Source of the DNA: Epilithonimonas zeae
Lineage (GTDB): Bacteria; Bacteroidota; Bacteroidia; Flavobacteriales; Weeksellaceae
Assembly: GCF_023278365.1 (NCBI RefSeq)
Contig: NZ_CP075338.1
Span: 992,001 to 1,056,000 of the forward strand
DNA: 64,000 nt
Reading direction: 5' to 3'
Shown one piece after another: positions 43,458 to 50,946 of the stretch; the stretch's first letter is position 1; each line of letters starts with the position of its first letter. The notes below the pieces were generated by a model that was not told where the DNA came from, made no database searches, and saw only the letters and a program-made list of their open reading frames with translations. Made by a program: the position numbers and the translations under genes.

Positions 43458-43593
43458 GTGCGCTGCTGCGATAGGGATAGCAGCGGTTACCCCGCAGGGC
43501 AGCGGCGGAGCGAAGCGGAGCCGTTGACCGAGGAGTATGAGCGGATAGCCCGACCCGAGTGGCTGCCTTAGCGTCGGAGAGGGAATCGCCCTA
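43458..43593. repeat. GC-rich palindromic intergenic element
   Basis: About 130 bases that are far richer in G and C than everything around, with inverted pieces (GCTGCGATAGGGATAGCAGC, GCGGCGGAGCGAAGCGGAGCCG) and GATAGCCCGACCCGAG. The rest of this window is AT-rich, so the composition marks it as a REP-like or mobile element. It has no reading frame. Confidence 0.5.
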
Positions 43594-43607
43594 ATTACCT
43601 ATATTAT

Positions 43608-43964
43608 CTAAACAATTGGAGGTCTGAAAATGTGTTTCAGATACAGATAAGAATAATCTGTGGTGTATGGGAAAGTAAGGCTGGTAAAGAATCTTTGCCC
43701 TACTGTTTTGACTGCAGCAATCTCAACCGGAATATAGCAGTCGATGATTTTCTGGGTCGGATTTTTGGATTTGGAATCTTCTGAGCTGTTTTTGGCGAGC
43801 TCTTTTCCGAGGTAACATTTACCGTTGCAATGCAGCTCCGGTTTTTTCTTGTTGATACACAAAACGTTTGAAATATAATCATAATTAACCGCATACTCTA
43901 CCAATGGCAGCATTGGTTTGAGCACCAAATAAAAGACTAGTAAAAGGTTAAAGATGAGTTTCAA
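43608..43964 (-). CDS. Small exported Cys-motif protein, paralogue 1 (118 aa)
   Basis: An N-terminal hydrophobic stretch (about residues 1-20) with the rare end LKPMLPLVEYAVNYDYI, then cysteines C36, C46 and C50 in LCINKKKPELHCNGKCYLGKEL-like order (C-x9-C-x-G-K-C-Y-L), a fourth Cys near residue 77 and a conserved end FRPPIV. The protein at 45911-46276 has the same pattern, with cysteines at identical positions. Short proteins of this type are found near copper and haem genes in this phylum. Probably a periplasmic metal- or thiol-active protein; no tested function is known to me. Confidence 0.78.
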   Translation of the reverse strand: MKLIFNLLLVFYLVLKPMLPLVEYAVNYDYISNVLCINKKKPELHCNGKCYLGKELAKNSSEDSKSKNPTQKIIDCYIPVEIAAVKTVGQRFFTSLTFPYTTDYSYLYLKHIFRPPIV

Positions 43965-43984
43965 GACTTTTTTTTGAGGTTTTT

Positions 43985-44014
43985 AAAAAGCACAGGCTAG
44001 CTGTGCTTTTTTTT
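43985..44014. terminator. Strong bidirectional terminator after the SOD gene
   Basis: AAAAAGCACAG, five bases, CTGTGCTTTTTTTT. It separates the SOD gene from the small Cys-motif gene, so the two are probably different transcripts or linked by readthrough only. Confidence 0.88.
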
Positions 44015-44029
44015 GATATATTGAGGCTG

Positions 44030-44698
44030 TTACTTAATAGCTTCCTCATATCTTCTGCTGATTTCTTTCCAGTTGGTCACGTTCCAAAGTGCAGCCAGAT
44101 AATCGGCTCTTTTGTTCTGATATTTAAGATAATAAGCATGCTCCCAAACATCGATTCCGAAAATTGGCGTTCCCTTTACCTCGGCGATATCCATCAAAGG
44201 ATTATCCTGATTTCCGGATGAAGTCACCGCCAATTTTTTGTCAGCCGTTACTACCAGCCAAGCCCAACCTGAGCCGAAACGATCAGCACCGGCTTTGCTC
44301 AGCTTTTCCTTCAAAGCATCCAAACTCCCAAAAGAATCGTTGATGGCTTTGGCTAATTTAGCGGAAGGCTGTGTATTTTTCTCAGGTGTCAACACTGTCC
44401 AGAACAACTCGTGGTTGTAGTGTCCGCCAGCGTTGTTTCTAACGGCAGGACTTTCTTTGGAAATGTGGGAAAGAATCTTTTCCAAACTTTCTTTTTCTAG
44501 TGGTGTTCCTGCAATGGCTTTGTTTAAATTTGCAACATAAGCTGCTGCGTGTTTTGTGTAATGGATTTCCATTGTCTGTGCATCAACAGATCCTTCCAAA
44601 GCATTGTAAGCATATGGAAGCGGCGTTTGTTTGAACTGTGCCGTCGCAAAAGTTGCTGCAGATATAGCACTTGCGAGGAATATTTTCTTGATTTTCAT
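44030..44698 (-). CDS. Exported Fe/Mn superoxide dismutase
   Basis: A 222-residue SOD with a signal peptide (MKIKKIFLASAISAATFATA). The four metal ligands are visible: the His in MEIHYTKHAAAYV, the His in NNAGGHYNHELFW, and Asp and His in IFGIDVWEHAYYLKYQ. An exported Fe/Mn-SOD is uncommon; most are cytoplasmic. It shares the leftward unit with SCO and YHS genes. Copper catalyses radical formation in the periplasm, so a protective role beside copper genes is plausible (inference). Confidence 0.9.
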   Translation of the reverse strand: MKIKKIFLASAISAATFATAQFKQTPLPYAYNALEGSVDAQTMEIHYTKHAAAYVANLNKAIAGTPLEKESLEKILSHISKESPAVRNNAGGHYNHELFWTVLTPEKNTQPSAKLAKAINDSFGSLDALKEKLSKAGADRFGSGWAWLVVTADKKLAVTSSGNQDNPLMDIAEVKGTPIFGIDVWEHAYYLKYQNKRADYLAALWNVTNWKEISRRYEEAIK

Positions 44699-44726
44699 AA
44701 TAACTTTTTTAGTGGTTAGACATTTA

Positions 44727-45410
44727 TTATTTTAATAATTTTCTGATATCTTCTATTAATTTTTCTCTATCCGCATGGTACTTCCCTCTCAGGCTGGTTT
44801 TAGTTCCAGCTTCATCTTCGTAATTCAAACCTGAATAATAAAGAACCGGCATATTGTTCTCATCGAACCGGCAACGGAGATTTCCTTCTTTATCCACCAA
44901 AGCAATCATCCCGCTATGATTGAGACTCTCCGAATCATCTTCCTTATCTCCAACATAAATGTCAAACATATCCGCTAAGTTACCGATATAATCCCGGTCT
45001 CCCGATAGAAAATGCCAATTGGACGACTTGGCTCCAATCATTTTAGCGTGGTTTTTCAGCACTTCCGGTGTATCATTGGTTGGGTCTATGCTGATGGAAA
45101 TGATTCCGAAATCCGGATTGTTGATTTGCTCATCGATGTATTTCATATTGGAATTCATCACAGGGCAAATCGTAGGGCAACGGCTGTAAAAGAACTCTAC
45201 GAGATAAACTTTTCCGAGCATATCTTTATCGGTAATCTTCTTGGAATTCTGGTCTGTGAGTGCAAATTCCGGAACTTTCATTACCGTGTAAAGACTCTTT
45301 TTGAAATAGCTCATCCCAATTCCTATCACCAAAAATAGTACCGCAAAAACTATTATCGGCAGAATCAGTTTGCTTTTCTGGAAAGACTTCTGTTTCTTTC
45401 TGTTTATCAT
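44727..45410 (-). CDS. SCO1/SenC-type copper chaperone
   Basis: A 227-residue membrane-anchored thioredoxin-fold protein. The anchor is about residues 14-34. The copper site residues are visible: C78 and C82 in SRCPTICPVMN and H165 in SLNHSGMIA. SCO proteins deliver copper to cytochrome oxidase CuA or other sites. The ATG at 45410 overlaps the YHS gene stop by four bases (ATGA), which supports translational coupling. A longer frame from 45467 would overlap the YHS gene by 61 bases and is rejected. Confidence 0.92.
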   Translation of the reverse strand: MINRKKQKSFQKSKLILPIIVFAVLFLVIGIGMSYFKKSLYTVMKVPEFALTDQNSKKITDKDMLGKVYLVEFFYSRCPTICPVMNSNMKYIDEQINNPDFGIISISIDPTNDTPEVLKNHAKMIGAKSSNWHFLSGDRDYIGNLADMFDIYVGDKEDDSESLNHSGMIALVDKEGNLRCRFDENNMPVLYYSGLNYEDEAGTKTSLRGKYHADREKLIEDIRKLLK

Positions 45411-45676
45411 TTCAAAGCATATTTGGCTGGAGTTTTCTTGAATTCTTTTTTGCAATGATCGCTGCAAAAACCATAAGTTTTGCCTTTATAAATGACAGTA
45501 TCTTTTAGGAATTCGGCTGTTTTCATATGGCAAATCGGATCATCTGAGTTCACGACCTTTACACCTTTGAGGTCGGTCTTGGGCTTCATTTTGGAAACCT
45601 GTTTTACTTTGGGTGTCTCCTGTGCACAAGACAGTGCCGACACCGAAAGTAGTATCATCAAAATATTGAATTTCAT
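45407..45676 (-). CDS. YHS-domain lipoprotein (89 aa)
   Basis: A small lipoprotein (lipobox LSC, C17) with a YHS domain: DPICHMKTAEF with C49-H50-M51 and FCSDHCKKEF with C71 and C75. YHS domains bind metals and are common in copper-handling proteins. It starts the unit that continues with SCO and SOD; its stop overlaps the SCO start by four bases. Confidence 0.9.
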   Translation of the reverse strand: MKFNILMILLSVSALSCAQETPKVKQVSKMKPKTDLKGVKVVNSDDPICHMKTAEFLKDTVIYKGKTYGFCSDHCKKEFKKTPAKYALK

Positions 45677-45708
45677 TTTTTTGAAGTTGATTTAATAATA
45701 AATTTTAA

Positions 45709-45820
45709 ACACAAAGTTCACAAGGATTTTTTTCTTAATGTTTATTAAGGTTCACAAAGGCGCTTCGCTTAAAAAAGTTTTGTTTATTATTTTAACGCAA
45801 AGGCACAAAGTTTTTTTTAA
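45709..45820 (+). repeat. Dispersed repeat family C
   Basis: Three related parts: ACACAAAGTTCACAAGG, TTCACAAAGGCGCTTCGC and ACGCAAAGGCACAAAG, ending in a run of eight T. This is the clearest copy of the family in the window and lies upstream of the YHS-SCO-SOD unit. Confidence 0.6.
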
Positions 45821-45910
45821 CATCTACTGTTATTGAAAAACAAAGACGATTCGCTAAGTCCGAGAGTCTAAAATAGCTTTCGACAAAATGAGCCTTACAG
45901 TATAAAGTTA

Positions 45911-46276
45911 TTAAACCACCGGTGGATGGAATATCCTTGATTCTATGGAAAAATTATAGAATTGAGACAGAAAAGAATTCTGTTTTTGATTGTCCAGATT
46001 GAAATTAAAATCACTTAAAACTGTGAAAATATCTTTAACAGTAAATAATTCTGAGAATACGGAAAGTTTCAGTTGGTCTTGCTTTGCTGAGTTTTGAGAG
46101 GATTTGGAAAGTTCTTTGGCTAAGTAACACTTGCCTTTACAATCCATTTCTTTTTTTGCTCTGTTCTCACAAAGATTTTTGGTGATGTAGTTGTAATTCA
46201 CCGTATAATCTACCAATGGCAAAACGGGACGCAATGCGATTGTGAAAATGATGAATATGGAAATGAATGCTTTCAA
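45911..46276 (-). CDS. Small exported Cys-motif protein, paralogue 2 (121 aa)
   Basis: Paralogue of the 118-aa protein at 43608: the same hydrophobic start ending in LRPVLPLVDYTVNYNYI, the same cysteine positions C36, C46 and C50 (LCENRAKKEMDCKGKCYL), the KEL-K-S segment and a proline-rich end (HPPVV). It lies upstream of the YHS-SCO-SOD unit on the same strand, separated by a family C repeat. The pair therefore brackets the copper-related genes. Function unproven. Confidence 0.78.
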   Translation of the reverse strand: MKAFISIFIIFTIALRPVLPLVDYTVNYNYITKNLCENRAKKEMDCKGKCYLAKELSKSSQNSAKQDQLKLSVFSELFTVKDIFTVLSDFNFNLDNQKQNSFLSQFYNFSIESRIFHPPVV

Positions 46277-46350
46277 TACAACAAAAATAACGTATTAGTC
46301 TCAGATATCAAATGATATTTTACAGTAGATTCTTAAATATAACTTATTTT

Positions 46351-46420
46351 AAGGTAGTACCTACGGCACTTTTGTCTATCATTAATTTTTTTACTATTAA
46401 CAGGTCGCTCGTACCGAGGT
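46351..46420. repeat. Possible dispersed repeat (GGTAGTACCTACGGCAC type)
   Basis: Starts AAGGTAGTACCTACGGCAC and ends AGGTCGCTCGTACCGAGG, with a T-rich middle. GC-rich ends around an AT-rich core stand out from the flanks. I recall similar stretches in other flavobacteria but have not searched, and there is no second copy in this window. Confidence 0.4.
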
Positions 46421-46440
46421 TCTAATAATCAAAATTAAAA

Positions 46441-46479
46441 AACAAAAAAGGTCAGAAGAAAACTCCTGACCTTTTTGTT
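46441..46479. terminator. Terminator of the endonuclease I gene
   Basis: AACAAAAAAGGTCAG, ten bases, CTGACCTTTTTGTT: a long inverted repeat with A- and T-runs, 16 bases after the endonuclease stop on the minus strand. Confidence 0.87.
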
Positions 46480-46494
46480 ATGATTTGAATTGGA

Positions 46495-48252
46495 TTAATC
46501 AACAATTACTTTCGTGCTGCTAGATTTTGTTTTCACAAAATAAACACCTTTAGAAAGCTTTTTCAAGTTAATCTTTTCGTTGTTGTTAACGTTATTGATT
46601 GTTTGAACCAATTGCCCGTTGGTACTGTAAATCTGAACTGTTTCGTTCTTAGAAATTCCACTGATGAACAATTCGCTGTTTTTAACTGGATTTGGATAAA
46701 CTGTTAATTTTTGGTTTTTAGCACCAGATTCTGAAACAGCTAATTTTTCGTAGCAAGTCCAAGAAAGATCATCAAAAGATACTCTGTTGTTTGTTGTAGT
46801 ATCCACCAATTCTATTATTACATTATCTTCCACATTAATCTCAGAAATTGTAGTCGTAGTAGGTATTTTAGAATAAGGAATTTGTCCTTTTACAACACCA
46901 TTAACTTTCAAAGTATAGTTACCCGCAGAATCAGCAAAAGGCAAATAAGTTTTAACCGTTAAAGAACCAACACCTCCAGAGATCGTAGAAGATTTCAACG
47001 AACCTTTTCTCAAACAGATTGCTCTGTTATTATCTCCATCGATATGAATTTGCTTATCCGTTCTAGCATAGGTTGCAGTCCATGTAATGCCTTTATTAAC
47101 CCATTGTCTATCAAGGTAAGATGAGTTAGTAGCTGGTATAGTTTCAAAATCCTCAGTTCCACAAGTTGTCTCTGGCTCACCTGGATTTCCGTGTCCTGAT
47201 GTTGTGCTCTCTACTGTATCACTATTATTAGATTTATTACCCGCCGCATCTTTTGCTACAACATATAAAATATAAGTTGTAGCAGAGTTAAGTCCTGAGA
47301 CTGTTCCGCTCGTTGTTGTAACCGTAGTTTTATATGTATTGTTCGCATAGATATCATATCCACTAACCGCAACATTATCGGTAGAAGCTGTCCAGGATAA
47401 TGAAATGCTAGAAGAAGTAGTTCCTGTAACACTAAGATTTGTTGGGACAGTTGGAGCCTCTGTATCAATAGTACTTCCACCATTGAAGGTATCTGGCCAA
47501 GTATTCTGAGCAGCAGGACCTCCCCAAATTACAGTTGCTAAGTAAGCATTGTCAATAAATGGATTTCTGTTATGCTGAATTCCAAAAACTACATTATTTC
47601 TTTGTCTTTCAAAGTCTGAAACCGGATCTTCAGCATTCCATTTCAAAAGAATATCCGGGAAATCAGAAGAATAAGTAGAAGGATTCATTGTGATGTTCAA
47701 AGGAAGACATCTCGTGTTGTATCTTACATACATATACATCAAGATTCTAGCAACATCTCCTTTCCATTCGTCTCCAGGATACCATCCACCACGACTTGTT
47801 TTGTAAGCTGTAGCTCCCGTTCCATCATCAAACAACAAACTTCCTCTTGTACTGTTCAAAGTGTTGTCTGCCGGACGAAGGTGGTGACCATCTGAACCAG
47901 GACCGGAAGTTCCCAAGTTAGGTGTTCCTTTAGATTTTGCATAGACGTGCTCTCTATTCCAGCTTCCACTGTAAGGACGGCTTCTCTGATGTGTACCAGA
48001 ACTCTGAGATCCATACATCAATAAAATGTTGTTTGGATTAGCCGGATCTGCGTCACTAGTTTTGAAAAGCGATGCCAACCCTGCAGAATATGCAATTGTC
48101 TGCGTATGGGTTGTTGTAATTAATGTTGCAAGATCAGCTTTTAATTCATTTTTAGTTTTGTTGAAGTTAACTCCAGAATAATAAGATGGAGCTGACTGTG
48201 CAAAACCAATAAATGAAATCATACTTGCTAAAAAAGAAACTTTTAACTTCAT
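46495..48252 (-). CDS. T9SS-secreted endonuclease I family nuclease (585 aa)
   Basis: Parts in order: signal peptide (1-18), an endonuclease I/NucM-type nuclease domain (about 20-255) with SWNREHVYAKSKG and the GPGSDGHHLRPADNTLNSTRG core that holds catalytic His and Asn residues, a fibronectin type III domain (about 265-350), a beta-sandwich domain (about 370-500) and a C-terminal type A T9SS sorting domain (YPNPVKNSELFISG to the end). Likely degrades extracellular DNA and RNA for nutrition or biofilm turnover. Confidence 0.92.
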   Translation of the reverse strand: MKLKVSFLASMISFIGFAQSAPSYYSGVNFNKTKNELKADLATLITTTHTQTIAYSAGLASLFKTSDADPANPNNILLMYGSQSSGTHQRSRPYSGSWNREHVYAKSKGTPNLGTSGPGSDGHHLRPADNTLNSTRGSLLFDDGTGATAYKTSRGGWYPGDEWKGDVARILMYMYVRYNTRCLPLNITMNPSTYSSDFPDILLKWNAEDPVSDFERQRNNVVFGIQHNRNPFIDNAYLATVIWGGPAAQNTWPDTFNGGSTIDTEAPTVPTNLSVTGTTSSSISLSWTASTDNVAVSGYDIYANNTYKTTVTTTSGTVSGLNSATTYILYVVAKDAAGNKSNNSDTVESTTSGHGNPGEPETTCGTEDFETIPATNSSYLDRQWVNKGITWTATYARTDKQIHIDGDNNRAICLRKGSLKSSTISGGVGSLTVKTYLPFADSAGNYTLKVNGVVKGQIPYSKIPTTTTISEINVEDNVIIELVDTTTNNRVSFDDLSWTCYEKLAVSESGAKNQKLTVYPNPVKNSELFISGISKNETVQIYSTNGQLVQTINNVNNNEKINLKKLSKGVYFVKTKSSSTKVIVD

Positions 48253-48269
48253 TTCGAAAATATATTTAA

Positions 48270-48803
48270 TTAGGTTGTTTTAATAATTTTATTTTGATAA
48301 ATGATATCCAATGGATGTTCCCCAATAATTACTGAGACTTTGTTTTCAAACTCCAGAAAAAAGCTGTTGTCAAACCTATAAAGCTTAGAATGAATTTTAT
48401 TTTCATTAATCTGGGTCGAAACTTCAACATCAATTCCATTTTCTAATTCTTCCTTAGAAAAATTAATATCACTTAATTCTAAATTTTCTCCAAGACGAAT
48501 AACACTCGTCAAAAGTCCCGGATGAGAATCTCCTGCTCCCACAAAAAGCCTGTTCTCTTTTTCATCAATCCAGATGACGTACAAAGGCTCTTTTTTTCCA
48601 CCAACATTGATTCCTTTTCTTTGTCCAATCTTGAAATTTCCCACACCCTGATGTTCTCCAACCAAAAAACCATCAAATAGTGAGTACTCTTTTTTCTGGG
48701 ATTTCCAGATGAGTTCATCTTTCTTTGAATGAAATCTCGGCAATTCTCTCCTATAGATTGGAGAGCTTGCAGGTATTTCAACTATTTGTCCTTTTTTGGT
48801 CAT
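48270..48803 (-). CDS. Orphan MnmA C-terminal-half protein (PRC-barrel-like, 177 aa)
   Basis: Matches only the middle and C-terminal domains of the tRNA 2-thiouridylase MnmA: KKGQIVEIPASSPIY, VGEHQGVGNFKIGQRKGIN and the VGAGDSHPGLLTSV segment follow the family in order. The N-terminal PP-loop ATPase with the SGGVDSS motif and the catalytic cysteines is missing, and nothing in the 168 bases upstream encodes it. It therefore cannot thiolate tRNA alone. It may bind tRNA or MnmA, or have a new role; decay of an old duplicate is the alternative. It is intact and has a poly-G tract upstream (48830-48837). Confidence 0.78.
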   Translation of the reverse strand: MTKKGQIVEIPASSPIYRRELPRFHSKKDELIWKSQKKEYSLFDGFLVGEHQGVGNFKIGQRKGINVGGKKEPLYVIWIDEKENRLFVGAGDSHPGLLTSVIRLGENLELSDINFSKEELENGIDVEVSTQINENKIHSKLYRFDNSFFLEFENKVSVIIGEHPLDIIYQNKIIKTT

Positions 48804-48829
48804 TAAAATTAAATAAGTAATGATTATTA

Positions 48830-48850
48830 CCCCCCCCTTTTTGATTGGGG
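48830..48850 (-). promoter_or_regulatory. Poly-G tract and hairpin ahead of the MnmA-like gene
   Basis: On the minus strand a run of eight G (48830-48837) preceded by CCCCC (48846-48850) with an eight-base loop. It lies about 27 bases before the start of the MnmA-like gene. Such homopolymers can change length by slippage, and the GC stem could also end the upstream two-component transcript. Length change has not been tested. Confidence 0.4.
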
Positions 48851-48971
48851 GCGCTAATATAGAAATTTATATTTAAACAAGGTGTATCTGATTATTAATT
48901 TACAATTATTAATAAAAAATTAACTTTTACAGAATATTTGATAATAATATTTTAGAATTTAATATCAAAAA

Positions 48972-49652
48972 CTAAAATTCCGGAAACTCAACCTTGAAAC
49001 CTATTCCACGAACAGAATCAAATTTAATTCTTTCATCTTTCTGAAAATACTTGCGCAATCTGGTCATAAAAACATCCAAACTTCTTCCCAGAAAATAATC
49101 ATTTTCTCCCCACAGTGTCTCAAGAATTTCTTTTCTGTTGATGATTTTTTGATTGTTTTTAGAAAGCAAAAGCAACAATTCGGATTCTTTCTCCGTCAAC
49201 TGAATGGTTTCATCTTGAAAAAGCAACTGAAACTGCGAAGGAATGAATGAATAATTTCCGAGTTTAATTATTGCTTTTGTAGCATTCTGTTGTCTTTTGA
49301 GTATATTTTTGATTCTTAATATCAGTTCTTCCGGTTCACAAGGTTTTGTGATATAATCGTCCGCACCAAGCTTCAAACCTAAAATTCTGTCGATACTTTG
49401 ACCTTTCGCCGTTAAAAACAAAAATGGAATATTCGAAGTTTTTCTGATTTCCTTAGACAATTCGAAACCGTCGATCACAGGCAACATTACGTCGAGAATT
49501 GCTAATTGATATTGGTCAATCTGCTTTTTGTTTTTCAGAATTTCTTCAGGATTCGGGATCCAATTCACATCGAAATCAGAAAATTCCAAATACTGCTTCA
49601 GAACCATTCCCAAGTCCTGGTCGTCTTCAACTAGTAAAATTTTAGGCTTCAT
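48972..49652 (-). CDS. OmpR/PhoB-type response regulator
   Basis: A 226-residue regulator: receiver (residues ~1-118, acidic pair in LVEDDQD, phosphoacceptor Asp in LAILDVMLPVIDG, Lys in YITKPCEP) and a C-terminal winged helix (about 128-224, QLTEKESELLLLLSKN, RSLDVFMTRLRKYF, RGIGFKVEFP). It overlaps the end of the kinase gene by 11 bases. Three 11-base-spaced repeats upstream of 51290 are likely binding sites (inference). Confidence 0.95.
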   Translation of the reverse strand: MKPKILLVEDDQDLGMVLKQYLEFSDFDVNWIPNPEEILKNKKQIDQYQLAILDVMLPVIDGFELSKEIRKTSNIPFLFLTAKGQSIDRILGLKLGADDYITKPCEPEELILRIKNILKRQQNATKAIIKLGNYSFIPSQFQLLFQDETIQLTEKESELLLLLSKNNQKIINRKEILETLWGENDYFLGRSLDVFMTRLRKYFQKDERIKFDSVRGIGFKVEFPEF

Positions 49653-50946
49653 TTGGAATCGTTATTTTAAATGAAACACCTTTCTTTTTTGGATTCACTT
49701 CGATATCTCCTTTGTATTTGTCAACGATTGTCTTAACCAGAAAAAGACCTACTCCAAGACCATTGACGTGAAGATTTTCGTCTCTCGTAATTCGGTAATA
49801 TTTATCAAAAATATTTTGTTTTTCATCTTTTGGAATTCCTATTCCGTCGTCAGAAACTTCCATTTCAATCAGCTTATTTACTTTAATGAAAACCTCGATT
49901 TCTTTCGCTCCGTATTTTGATGAATTATCGATGAGATTATCCATAATTTGCTTGAAATCGTTTTGAAGCAACAACTTATTTTCAATAAATTCAATTTTAA
50001 TTTTAAAATCGATTTTATTAAAAGACTTTTTAACCTCAGAAAAATAATTCTCAATCTCTTTTTTCTCAATCAAAACATCATCAGAATCGCTGTTATGAAT
50101 GGACGAAACAATATTCTCCAAACGTTTGATCTGGCGCTCCAGCAAAGCTTTGGTTTCAGAATCAGAAGATTGAGCGACTGAAAATTTCAAAGTTGTAATT
50201 GGCGTATTCAGTTCGTGAGCGATGGAATCGATTGTTGTATGGAGCTGTGAGATCTTTTTTTCCTGACGACTTAGATTTTTGATACTGTTTCTGAATAAGA
50301 TGATAATCAGAATTATAATCAATAGACTAATGATAATCAGAGGAATGATTTTTTTTAAAACTAAAAATTTGACATTCAGAAGCTGAAAAGTTGATTTAGA
50401 TTTTACCAAATAATAATTTTTCTCATCCAGCTTCAAATCTGTATTTTGTTTGGATTGACGACTCGACCATTTCCCTTCGTTAATAACTAAAGGTTTTGAC
50501 ATTTTTTTTACCGTTTGATATAAAACAAGTGAGCGACCGGCCGGCAAAAGCTCCATTTTCTGAACTTCATCCAATATCGAATAGATTTCACTTTTCATTG
50601 CAATTTCAAAACCTGTGTTACCAATATTTTCTTTAAGGATTTTCTCTAATTTCTTGTTGTACAGCTTTTCCGAGTTATAAATTCTTTCAGGATTTGTAAT
50701 CTTTTCTTTTTGAATCGTAATGCCAGTTTTTAATCTTTCAAAATCACCAACTAATTTTTCCTCATTGGTATCGGTTTCATATTTTTCCATTGTCTCCAGC
50801 GTTTTGTCCGCAATGGCTCTTGCTTGTACGGTAAGATCTCTTTCTTGAAGACGATAAGAATTATAAATATAATAGCCTTGTAGAACAACCAAAATAATAA
50901 GGCTGAACGTGAACAAAGTAATTGTGATGTTTCTCTTCCGATTCAT
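49642..50946 (-). CDS. Two-helix sensor histidine kinase
   Basis: A 434-residue kinase: first membrane helix (about 8-30), a periplasmic domain of about 165 residues, second membrane helix (about 199-219), HisKA with the phosphorylated H244 in SIAHELNTPITTLK, and HATPase_c (N box QIMDNLIDNSSKYGA, G boxes SDDGIGIPKD and NGLGVGLFLVKTI). The signal is unknown. It is transcribed before its regulator, which starts 11 bases before the kinase stop. Confidence 0.95.
   Translation of the reverse strand: MNRKRNITITLFTFSLIILVVLQGYYIYNSYRLQERDLTVQARAIADKTLETMEKYETDTNEEKLVGDFERLKTGITIQKEKITNPERIYNSEKLYNKKLEKILKENIGNTGFEIAMKSEIYSILDEVQKMELLPAGRSLVLYQTVKKMSKPLVINEGKWSSRQSKQNTDLKLDEKNYYLVKSKSTFQLLNVKFLVLKKIIPLIIISLLIIILIIILFRNSIKNLSRQEKKISQLHTTIDSIAHELNTPITTLKFSVAQSSDSETKALLERQIKRLENIVSSIHNSDSDDVLIEKKEIENYFSEVKKSFNKIDFKIKIEFIENKLLLQNDFKQIMDNLIDNSSKYGAKEIEVFIKVNKLIEMEVSDDGIGIPKDEKQNIFDKYYRITRDENLHVNGLGVGLFLVKTIVDKYKGDIEVNPKKKGVSFKITIPNEA

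Noticed and set aside
43458-43593. A structured RNA gene such as RNase P or SRP RNA
   Set aside because: Too short for RNase P and lacking the conserved core of either RNA; the inverted GCGGAGC blocks fit a repeat element better.
45411-45467. Longer start of the SCO gene at 45467
   Set aside because: It would overlap the YHS gene by 61 bases; ATG 45410 gives the normal four-base overlap and a standard N-terminal anchor.
40206-46276. A hidden methanobactin precursor gene in the MbnP/MbnH region
   Set aside because: The spacers were read on both strands. They hold repeats, terminators and no short frame with a Cys-rich core peptide, nor MbnB/MbnC-like genes.
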